From NCBI RefSeq assembly GCF_001638985.1, contig NW_017265144.1:620001-684000 (forward strand): a stretch of 64,000 bases of DNA, given 5' to 3'. How positions within the stretch are numbered: the stretch's first letter is position 1; each line of letters opens with the position of its first letter. Below, piece after piece: positions 55,201 to 64,000 of this stretch. The notes under the pieces were generated by a model that had not been told where the DNA came from, did no database searches, and saw only the letters and a program-made list of their open reading frames with translations. Source of the stretch: Phycomyces blakesleeanus NRRL 1555(-). Lineage: Eukaryota > Mucoromycota > Mucoromycetes > Mucorales > Phycomycetaceae. The position numbers and the translations under genes were made by a program.

Positions 55201-55701
55201 GACAAGGCATGTAAAGGCTCGCCTTCAAAAAAGTTTGTCTGGTTACGATCTAGAGAGTTTATTTTATTATTTATTTTGGGGGGTTATTATACTGTACTCA
55301 TATGTATATATGTATTATTGCTTGTCAGTTTATTTGACATCTGACCAAAAAGTCAATCTTACTTTCGAGGTATTGTAACAATTCGGCAATTGCCTCGCGC
55401 TCATTTTCCTGTAAAAGTGGCTCATAAAGGCCGGTACGGTTCCGCTCTTCATTAGACACGATGCAAAAAGAGAAGTATATGTAGAGATGCGTATATAGTT
55501 TTATATATAGATAGATAAAAGAGATAGGTAGGAATAAATGTACATTTGAGCATTAGACAAAATGAATAAACAACGTAAATTAGTTTTTCTTCTTCTTATA
55601 CTTTGCCGCCGTCGTCATTTTTTATTTTAATTTTAATTTTTTCAAAAAAAAAAGAACTTACTTCCAAAGCAATCAGTACAACAACTACACGTATTTCCCA
55701 T
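52280..55701 (-). CDS. VAC8: Armadillo-repeat vacuolar protein VAC8 (about 10 exons)
   Basis: ATG 55701 starts [11 protein letters not shown]: Gly2 for N-myristoylation and clustered Cys for palmitoylation, as in yeast Vac8. Exon 1 is 55662-55701, exon 2 55363-55446; then come, exon by exon, the armadillo blocks: [105 protein letters not shown], and a long exon with [16 protein letters not shown] and [17 protein letters not shown]. The last exon (stop 52280) is a hydrophilic tail. Vac8 anchors on the vacuole membrane and works in vacuole inheritance, fusion, nucleus-vacuole contacts and selective autophagy. Order and sequence match the yeast protein along its whole length. Confidence 0.93.
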
Positions 55702-58212
55702 TGTTGGTTATTCGTTTTTTTTATATATAGATTGGTTTGAATGAATAAAGGTATTGAAATAAGGGGAAGGAGAAATTATAAAGGTAAGACGGCGGCTAAT
55801 GGTTCGACTCTGGAATAAGAAAGTAAATGAGTGAGTAATTGAGTAAGAAGTAAAAAGAAAAGAAAAGAAAGAAAAAGGTGGTGTAAGTAATGGGTAACTA
55901 TGTTATTATTTTTACTTCTTTTTAGTTTGAATGCTTCTTCTTCTTTTTTTTTCTTTTTTTTTTTTGAAAGGTATGAAAATTCAAGTCAATAAAGAGATTA
56001 GAAGATTGAGTACAGGTATGTATGTATGTATGTATGAGTGAGTATGTAAATGTATAAGTTTGAAGAAGTAGTTATATGTGTGTACTATGGTATTGTGGTT
56101 TTTTTTTTTGGTTTTCTAGTTAAGGAGAGTAAAGAATAAGAAGAGGATTTGAAAAGGGGAAATGAGCAAAGGCAGAATGACTATTACAATGTAGCGAAAA
56201 AGAAGAGAAGTCCAAAATAATTAATAATAAAATAAAATAAAATAAATAAATAATAAGAGTTATGATGAGAAATATAGTGTGAGGGTTAATTATTATTTTT
56301 ATTATTTTTATTATTGGGCACAAGCGTGGTTCCGTTCTCTTTGATATCGTCACTTCAAAATCTTGTGGTCGGGCTTACAAAATCATATATAGAATAAAAT
56401 TCGCCTCCTTTCTTTTTTGATTTTGATTTTGATTTTGATTTATTTTATATATGTTTTGGACAAATCGATATTTAAATGCCAGACAATATATTTACCTTCT
56501 TATGGATAAAATATATTAAAATAAAACCCAGATACTTGGAAAATCAAATCCAGATTAGACAGTCGGTATTCCAATTAAAGAGTTACTAAATATGTTAATG
56601 TTGAAGGCGGGAGACAACTTGTGGAAGTGTGACTAATAAAAATAAAAAAAAAGAACAGAAAAGGGACAGAACACGAAGCTATTTTTGGGAGATGGAGAGG
56701 GGAAATGATATAACAGAAATAATGAAAGTTTTAATAATTAGTTTACAAGAACAAGATAAATATGTACCCTAAGGAAGAAGTCTGTCTCGTAATCATTTTT
56801 TTTATCAGCTTTTTTTTTGTAGAGTGACCAAAGCGTACATTCCGATTTCACCATCAATAGAATTTTATTATAATCATGCTCTTTTATTTTCATCTGCTCT
56901 AAAGGTCTAATAAGCTATGAAGCGAAAACAAGATAGTAGATCTCAAAGAAACCATAAAAAACACTTTTATGTATTACAAGCATATATACCTTACTTTCTT
57001 TACGGGGTATCGAGTTGGTTACTCTAGCACTTTCTATTGTAGTATCATATGACATCTCTTTGTCTAATGGACAGGCGTTTACTAATTATCCTCCCTATGT
57101 ATCTAAAAAGGTACCAAGAGAAAAATAGATAAACAAGATACCCTTGAAGCCTTTAGCCTGAAAACGGAAAAATAAAGTTTATCAGAAAAAAATATATGTT
57201 CCTTCTTGTAGTTTGGACATTCATACAAGGTCAGCAAGTAAAACTATTCCCAGAGAGAAGAAAAAAAAAACACTTTTTTGGACCGGAAGTTCTTTGAAAA
57301 GAATAAATACCTGTAGATACCAGAGGTTAATCAACTCAATTGCTTTATTGATAAGTTATACCACAAAACAAGTAGTGTATGCGGAAGAGATGGTCTTTAT
57401 CTCTTATAAGCTTTATTCTTCTTGATACTCTTTACACAGCAACGAAAATGAGACCAAATCGTCAATCATAAGCTGGTCTATTTCTATATTCACTATTCCT
57501 ATCGCTTTCCAATGGGAAGAAGACCCTTTGAATATGCCCAGAACAACTTTGCTAAAGTCGACCAGCAATTCAAAATTGATGAATTGACGCGAGAACCCTT
57601 TCAAGAGTATTGGGTATCCTATCTATATTGACCATCGCATGTAAACAGTATAATATATACTCATACGCAATTGAGTGTGACAATCACAAAAAAAAAAGAT
57701 ATAATCACCCGTTTCTTTCGGGGGTCTATGTCAGACAAGTCTTGTAAATACTATTGCCGAAAGGGTTGTCAGTCACCAAAAAGAAATTAAGAATGTGGTG
57801 TGAAGTCTTGGCTGTGGATCCTGGGGGAGAAGGGGCGATTCAGAGGATGTTTTTGAAAAAATGCTTATGATCTTTTTCAAAAACCACCTTCTGAATCCGT
57901 CCCTTTTCTTTTTTTTTTTCGTAGTGTACGTAGAAAATCTCTACGTCCAAGCAATTTTCTTTGGTCTGTCCTTATCAATTTATCAAGGTACGTTTTGTAA
58001 CAATTAAGCAAGTATTTAAAGCTACAGTCAGTATTATTTGTTTTAGAAAACAAATAAAAAAGTATTAATTACAAAAACCCAGAAAAAAATAACATTTATT
58101 TATTGTATTGTATTGCCTTGCCTTGGTTTTTTTTTTAATATTTAAAGAAAAGCGTATATTTTTGAAATAAAAAAGAAAGCTAATTTATAACATTAATTCT
58201 ATCAACCATATT
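55702..58212. other. long intergenic region, microsatellites and a small hairpin element
   Basis: Upstream of VAC8 and downstream of HP1. Simple repeats: GTAT units at about 56013-56033, AATAA units at about 56220-56255, TTTGAT units at about 56412-56440. A frame on the minus strand at 57413-57604 (63 codons) has no domain. The inverted repeat at 57831-57903 is listed separately. Nothing else recognised. Confidence 0.5.
57831..57903. repeat. short imperfect palindrome (hairpin or miniature element)
   Basis: GCGATTCAGAGGATGTTTTT and GAAAAA on the left pair with TTTTTCAAAAACCACCTTCT and GAATCCGTCCC on the right, with a loop of only about 10 bases. About 26 of 31 positions pair by eye. No TA or other clear target duplication. 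Confidence 0.55.
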
Positions 58213-59717
58213 TTACTTTGTTGAAACTGTAACTTTATCCGATCGAGATAAATCATCAAAACATAATTTGCTTTCATAGAACTCAATCAGCTACAGACAC
58301 AAACACATACACAGAGAATAGTTAGACAAATATGGAAATGTGGTTATATATATATATATATATAATTTTCTTTAACTTACTTTTTGTGGGCATTTGGCTT
58401 TAAGCATGTCATTGGGATAAAGAGCCAACTTGTTATCGCTCCTATTGTAGACCATAAATTAGAAACCTAATTATACCCTCTTTTTCTCTGTCCAAAAAAA
58501 AATATAGAGGACATATCCTTACCATCGAACAACAATTCCAACTTTACCGTTTGGATCATCTTTGGGTTGACGAGTTACAAGAACGATATCCTTGATATCC
58601 CTATTCCATTTCCAATTTCTATCATTGGCACGATATGCTGGATCATTGATAGCAAATTCCAAGTCATCGGGTGACAATTCAATATCCTCCTTTTCTTCAT
58701 CTTTTTCTTCATCTTTTTCTTCATCTTTTTCTTCACTTTCTTCGTCTTCTTCGTTTTGCTCCTCCTCTATTTCTACATCTACCTCTACTTCTTCACTTTT
58801 TTCTTTTCTCGATTCTTTCTTCCCTCTCTTCTCTTTTTTTTCTTCAACCATTAACAGCTTCTTGTTTTTGGTTCTAGAGGATTGTGCAAGAGATCTCTTG
58901 GGTGTCTCTTCTGACGAGTTGCTGTCTTCAGCAAAATCAGAGTCTGATTCCGACAACGATGGAATAGTTCTTCCTTTAGAGCGTGATCTACTAATAGCAC
59001 CATTGTTGGTGCTGGTACTAGTGCTTGCGCTTGTGCTTCTTCTGCTAGCACTGATATTAGTAGCAGCAGAATTTAATCCTTTGGCTACGAGATTTGTCTT
59101 TTTTAAAGGTGTATGTGTTTCGGTATCAGATTCAGATAACCTGCGCTTTCCAGAAGGTGATGTACCCAAGTTTGATCTTTTTGAACGAGTGGAGCTTGTT
59201 GTCTTTGTAGTTGCTTGTGAAGATTCTTCTTTTACTGGCTCCTTGGTTTTGTCTTTATAAGCCTTTACCAATTTTGGGGCATCACTATTTAATATATTCT
59301 TTTTGTAAGTATGTACACACACACAGATATATATATATATATGTAACATACACGTTGTCCTCATTCTCCCATGTGTCATCTTCTTCTTTGTAACCCTTCC
59401 AACGAATCTTGTATTGCAGAGTTCTGTTCTAGAATGATAAAAACAACAATAAGAAATAACCACGATTTGTGTTATTATAAGCTGCAGAACTTTCTCCTTT
59501 TTTTTATCTTTTGATGATGATAATGATGATGATGATCAACTGAATTGGATTCACAAAATATGCGTGCCTATACATGTAAATAAATGTTTATAAAGCGTAC
59601 CTTTCCCTTGCCACGGTAACGATGATCAACAATCGATTCCACCTCATATTCTTCAGGCTCAGAAGAACTGGAACCAAAATCGTCAAGGGTTTTCTCTTTA
59701 GTTGCGACTTTTTTCAT
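58213..59717 (-). CDS. HP1-like heterochromatin protein: chromodomain, long acidic linker, chromoshadow domain (5 exons)
   Basis: Exon 1 59601-59717, exon 2 about 59355-59428, exon 3 about 58523-59298, exon 4 58381-58441, exon 5 58213-58290. The chromodomain begins EYEVESIVDHRYRGKGK and continues after the first intron NRTLQYKIRWKGYKEEDDTW, with the aromatic Tyr/Trp/Trp cage residues in place for methyl-lysine binding. The 240-residue linker is Ser/Thr/Lys-rich, then strongly acidic with a tandem EEKD repeat. The C-terminus is a chromoshadow domain (KVGIVVRWSDNKLALYPNDM, KAKCPQKLIEFYESKL), the dimerisation module of HP1. Expected to bind H3K9-methylated nucleosomes. The linker is far longer than in animal HP1 (usually well under 100 residues). 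The exact exon 2/3 junction is uncertain. Confidence 0.88.
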
Positions 59718-61456
59718 AATGTTCGTGCGAGAAGAAAAAGAAGAATAAAAAAAACGCGATTTTTTCTGGCAGTAAAAATAAAAAATAAAAACTGGAAATT
59801 CGAATATTAGAACATCTTGGTGCAGACACACGTAATTTACCAGTCACGTCAGCTAGTGAATTGAATATTAATGCTAATACTGATGCTAATGAAAATCTAA
59901 ATCTAAATGGTTTGTACTATATGTATCTATGCATGTATATTTGCATATTTATACATATACCAGTATATAAAAAAATAAAATACAATTGTTATTAATTTAA
60001 TCAACCGTTTCAGGTTAATGCTTTTGTCTATAAGAGTAGGGTTTTCTAACAGAAAACTAATCCACATGTTATATACCCTCTTTAATAATAATAGATATGG
60101 TTTATATTATTTGAAATCAGTGTGCTCTAAGCATCACTGTCTTGACTTTTAGATATATAACGTAGCAGAGTATAACCGCAGATATTGCTATTATAATCAC
60201 TGTTGGGAAACTTAATGAACCAAATATGATATTCATTTGCTCTCATTTTTTTAAAAATAATAATCAGAAATAACATGGCAAACAGTCAAGAGCAATATCA
60301 AAAATGTTTCATTCTAATGAAAGTGATCCTGTTATAAATCTCATGATAAGATATTTGAAACATTCAATTGAACTTTACGTTTATTTTTTAGATCAATTAA
60401 GCTATTTAATCTATATACCAGGCGGCTCTACATTTTAAAGTAAAGGCCCGAGTCGCAATATTGGATATTACATACCTCATACAATACTATAGTATTTTCT
60501 TTTTACTACTATTATCTTGTTTGGCTTGACATCTGACAATTTTCTCTAAGCAGGCTATATATAAACAAGAATAATGATAAAACTTTAAGCCCAAAAATCG
60601 TACGCCTTTAGTTCAAATTATGCACTTTGAATTACTTGTTTGCCACAAATAGATTGTTGTGTCTCCAATATGCGCCAAAAGAAAATATGACAAACCTACC
60701 CATTTTGTACCCTTGTCTTTAGTCTTACCAGTCAATTGGTATAATTGTCTTACCTATCCTTTCTTTCATATATCCACATTGGACCATATTTTTACTCTCG
60801 TAAAAATACAAAAATCGAATCGAATTGAACCAAATATATATACAATATTGAAAGTACATGTACTGTTTCATTTTCGGATAACCTTTTTTTTTGTTATAGT
60901 GCTGGTTAAAGAAAGCGTTTGAGTTCCGTTATTTTAACATGAATAAAACATAATGTATCACAATAAAAATACAGTTCTGGGTAGAACAGTATTGCATATC
61001 TAGACATGCCCATATATAAAATATGCAAAAAAGAGACACACACAAAACAAACTTTATTATTACTGTTTTTTGACTTGTGTATTCTTCAATGCTAACAAGT
61101 GGTCTTACAGACAATGAGAAAATCAGGATAACAAGTTTGTTTAATGTATCTAATTTAATAATTTTATTGTAAAATTAGAACCTTTGGCCTAATCAATACC
61201 ATTTATACTCGTATCCGTATCTTTCTATGTTTCCAATGCAAAGTCTTTCCCTCTCATATATATCTTATTTTTAGTGTAGACAAACCCTGGCCTTTTCTTA
61301 TTTTCTCTACTTTCTTTTTATCAAATTTTACAGGCTTTATTAAATTTACTGGGTCTAATACTTGATCCACAAAAGAGAAAGAGACTGTCTTACATCTAAC
61401 GAATCTATTTTGGTTCTTGATTTACATGTGCCATCATAGAATATCCCTTGTAAAAC
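59718..61456. other. intergenic, no gene seen
   Basis: HP1 upstream region and featureless AT-rich DNA. Open frames at 60659-60922 and 60929-61114 have no domain or splice context. Confidence 0.5.
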
Positions 61457-61465
61457 TATATAAAA
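61457..61465 (+). promoter_or_regulatory. TATA box of the cysteine-rich peptide gene
   Basis: TATATAAAA, followed by about 215 bases of ATG-free pyrimidine-rich leader to the first ATG at 61683. A well-formed TATA box at a plausible distance supports the small downstream frame being a real, possibly strongly induced gene. Confidence 0.5.
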
Positions 61466-61682
61466 GACAAGCAAAAAAAAGGTCAATAATAACATCATTT
61501 CTACAAGCTTTCCCCCCTCTTTTATTTTGTCTCTAAAGCTATTTGGACTTATATATCCCGTACCTTATTTTTCGCTTGTTCTCTTTGACTTTGCAAACTC
61601 ACTTGCTACTCCTGCCTTTGATCCGCCCACTTATTCTGTCTCTACAAGCCAACAAAAAACTAAAAGAAAGAAAGAAAAACAA

Positions 61683-61904
61683 ATGTACAAGTTTATCTTA
61701 ATGCTTTTTCTATTGATTTCTTTCGAAATGACAATGTGCATGCCAAATATACCTTTCTTGGAAGCTAGAGGTGTAGATCCTGCTACATGGTCAAAATGCA
61801 ACAGATGTCTAAGAAACTGCGAAACGTCAGGAGATCCTTATTGCAGTGCTGAATGTTGTTGGAAGTGTATACCAGGAAGAGGAGGAAATTGTCATTGTTG
61901 TTAA
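61683..61904 (+). CDS. small secreted cysteine-rich peptide
   Basis: 73 residues. Residues 1-19 form a typical signal peptide (MYKFILMLFLLISFE), followed by a short spacer (PNIPFLEARGVDP) and a compact C-terminal domain with ten cysteines in about 35 residues: C-x2-C-x3-C-x7-C-x3-CC-x2-C-x7-C-x-CC. An even number of Cys with CC pairs suggests a disulfide knot exported from the cell. Start chosen because 61683 is the first ATG; the upstream in-frame sequence has none. I recognise no named family. Roles such as antimicrobial peptide, signalling peptide or effector are possible, none shown. No introns needed. Confidence 0.7.
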   Translation: MYKFILMLFLLISFEMTMCMPNIPFLEARGVDPATWSKCNRCLRNCETSGDPYCSAECCWKCIPGRGGNCHCC

Positions 61905-62586
61905 TTAATGTAGCCATACCCCTTTTTTTAAAGAAATAGAATAACAGCAGCAATAGAATTGATATTGATGCTGTTATTTCTATTACCATTATTATCTATT
62001 ACTTCTTATATTAATTTTAAATATAATAATAAAAGAAAGAATAGCGAATATAACGAATGAAACATGTAATAGTCAGAATATTGAGTACTTATGCCAGTTA
62101 GATTATTCTCTAAACTTGCGAAACAAGAAGCTCTACAAAGAAATGCTTAATTGTTACAATAGGAACAAGATTATGTAGAATGCAGAAAAAAATCCAAAAA
62201 AAACGACTATAGGGAGATATGCCTGATAATAGGTATGAAAAATAAAACAAAAATAACTATTTAACCAAGAGATTTCCATAGCAAAAAAAGCAAATGGCAC
62301 AAAAGATGGTGTTGGATCAACCACACCATACCTTGATTGTCATGGTTTTTAAGATATCATTTTTGCTTCCAGTATAAAGTGGTTTCATTTATTGTGCTTA
62401 TACGTGTGTATATTATAGTTTAAATCATTTGAATTAAGGATATATTTTATATTAATTACACTCATAAAAAGAGTAACAGGAAAGAAAGTTGTAAAGAATT
62501 GTTTAAGAAATACTTATACTTTTGGTACATATTTGAGCTATGATACAGGTAAGTAATGGTTTGTCCGCTTATAGTATTTTATGAAA
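61905..62586. other. intergenic, no gene seen
   Basis: 3' flanks of two convergent genes. Contains AATAATAAAAGAAAG at about 62023 as a possible polyadenylation signal for the peptide gene. Nothing else recognised. Confidence 0.5.
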
Positions 62587-64000
62587 TTAGCTTGATTCAA
62601 TCGTTCGACTTTGATACTTCTTTGATACTTCTCTTTTTCCAAGGAACGCTTTATGTCGGTATGATTCAATCAGCTAAAGTATAATGTAAACTTTAGAATA
62701 AACACCAAATAAGAGGTTAATCATTCTTACTATATCTTTGATCCCTGGTAGTTGCATAACGGCATCTTCCTTTTCGACTATATCTGCAAGAAATTCTATA
62801 TCCATTTGAGGAAAGCGTATATAACGAATCATGGTCTCAAAATGTTTCTGTATAGCTTCCAGTTCTTCTTTGATATATTCTTCCCATCGTATATTCTCTA
62901 GTCTTTCGAGCTTCTCTTCCTCTGTCTCAACTACTGGTTTTACATTTTCTGGCAAATCTTCCCATCCGTTATCTGTCGCTTTCACATTTGTATCCATTTT
63001 CTCATTTCCATTGTTTTTAGAATCTTCTTTGCCTTTCTCTCCGGTGTCTTCTCTGGAAGCATCTTCAGAATTTTTGTCATCAGCTTCAGAGTCTTTGGCT
63101 CCCTCCCTAGGGTCTTTGGCTCCTTCATCGAGTCCTTTGACTACTTCCGATTCATTATCCCCACTTGGAGTAGGATTACCAAGCTGTGCCTTTAGCATAT
63201 TATCCTCCAGTTCTTTCTCTTTCGCTTTACGTAAATTGATGACTTCCTGGGTGGCGGCCTCTCTTCTTGAAAGTACTGCCTTGTAGAATACTGTCTCATC
63301 CATTCTTCCTTTCAATCCATCTATATTAATTGCTTTGAGAGCATAGACATCGCTGGTAGCAAGCCACTCTGGAGACACAAATATATCGGCATAGTTACTC
63401 CTCATATATTTCTCGCATAGTTTTCGAGTTTTATCACAATCGTACAAGTCTAGAGCAAATATGAGCAATCTTTTCTCTTTATCAAACTTTTTTCTTACCT
63501 GATGCTTCCCAGATATCAAATATGTTGGAGTTTTTGATCTGAGCTCGCAAGCATGAAAAAGCATACTTTTTGATACGTTTGAACTGGAGACGATCGGCAA
63601 CTTTGAGAATGCTTATACCGTGGATACTATCTTTTATATATATATCATTTCCATAGCTAAAGTCGAAAATCAATTTAAATATCTTTGGGTCAACGCCGTG
63701 AATCTTCACTTCATTATCGGTAGATTCTTTCATGCCGCTAAGGAATATATCTCTAAACCACGGAGATGCTGTAGCAAGAATAAACTTGTGGCCGTGCAGT
63801 GTAGTCTTTTCATTTGATATAGTTCCTTCAGTGTCTTCCACCTTCTTGTTTTCATTTTTGTTTATACTATCGGTCGAACCGTGGTTGAGATTGCTTTCAT
63901 TTTTATCTGATTCGTTATTTTCGTCCTTGAATACATGTATAATGACATCTTGGAAGTTTTCGAGATCTTCGGCATAGAACTTGAGCGGTTGAGGCTTTGG
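62587..64000 (-). CDS. BTB/POZ-domain protein, partial, with an apparent frameshift
   Basis: Runs off the right edge. The visible start of the BTB fold is FYAEDLENFQDVIIHVF, then after an acidic/Asn-rich insert LHGHKFILATASPWFRDIFL and SGMKES, KIHGVDPKIFKLIFDFSYGN, and KVADRLQFKRIKKYAFSCL. A BACK-like helical part follows (LLIFALDLYDCDKTRKLCEK, NYADIFVSPEWLATSD), then a charged coiled-coil and acidic linker (62950-63200) and WEEYIKEELEAIQKHFETMI. An intron with GTAAGAATG donor at about 62730 leads to a last exon (IESYRHKAFLGKREVSK) ending at 62587. BTB proteins often act as Cullin-3 adaptors; this is inference. A one-base surplus in the T6 run at 63488-63493 breaks the frame between IWEASGKK and KFDKEKRL. 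Confidence 0.75.

Noticed and set aside
55796..55820. GGTTCGACTC as the T-arm of a tRNA
   Set aside because: Flanking bases cannot form a 5-bp T stem and no anticodon or acceptor arm fits. No tRNA, rRNA or other structured RNA gene could be supported anywhere in the window.
58592..59260. 222-codon Ser/Phe-rich plus-strand frame
   Set aside because: Complement of the acidic, Lys/Ser-rich HP1 linker; long only because of the repeat composition.
62831..63286. 151-codon Ser-rich plus-strand frame
   Set aside because: Antisense of the acidic linker of the BTB gene.

Overview
The window looks like a nuclear scaffold segment from an early-diverging filamentous fungus, most likely Mucoromycota (Mucorales-like). 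This is inferred from AT-rich DNA, many short GT-AG introns, dense (TA)n and pyrimidine tracts, fungal housekeeping genes (VAC8, CCA1, HP1) and a degenerate DIRS-type tyrosine-recombinase retrotransposon. I cannot fix the species. A run of 116 Ns (9199-9314) marks a scaffold gap.

Left part (1-33 kb) is an accessory region. It holds a dispersed cluster of eight related F-box/leucine-rich-repeat-like genes and relics: three intact (2178-4103, 15472-17400, 27917-29854), three nonsense-damaged pseudogenes (13067-14579, 24329-26140, 30700-32669) and two C-terminal fragments (977-1775, ~4788-5030). Most copies keep a shared upstream block and a shared motif right after the stop codon, so the duplicated unit included regulatory flanks. 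Mobile DNA is interleaved: a long nested palindrome at 5869-7881, its near-duplicate across the gap with an inverted centre, a truncated third copy at about 20.0-21.2 kb, a DIRS recombinase and reverse-transcriptase relic at 11.3-13.0 kb, an LTR-like repeat family, and an intact Tc1/mariner element (about 26143-27491) that removed the F-box end of one pseudogene. One housekeeping gene sits inside this region: an NDUFAF2-like complex I assembly factor (22070-22817).

The middle (33.7-42 kb) is ordinary: an MTH1-type NUDIX hydrolase (33712-34654, six exons), an ATRX/ARIP4-like SNF2 remodeller (34752-38768) and a CCA-adding tRNA nucleotidyltransferase (39391-41970, nine exons). From 42.8 to 49 kb is a second mobile-element graveyard: a small TA-flanked MITE, a PIF/Harbinger-type transposase relic, a gag-only LTR element and an LTR-like relic.

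The right part (50-64 kb) carries an RhlG-like short-chain dehydrogenase (50031-51626, eight exons), VAC8 (52280-55701, roughly one exon per armadillo repeat), an HP1-like chromodomain/chromoshadow protein (58213-59717), a small secreted cysteine-rich peptide (61683-61904) and a BTB-domain gene running off the right edge (62587 to >64000) with an apparent one-base homopolymer frameshift. The most original material is the F-box cluster with shared flanks and nonsense-dominated decay, the nested palindrome with an inverted centre, and the cysteine-rich peptide.
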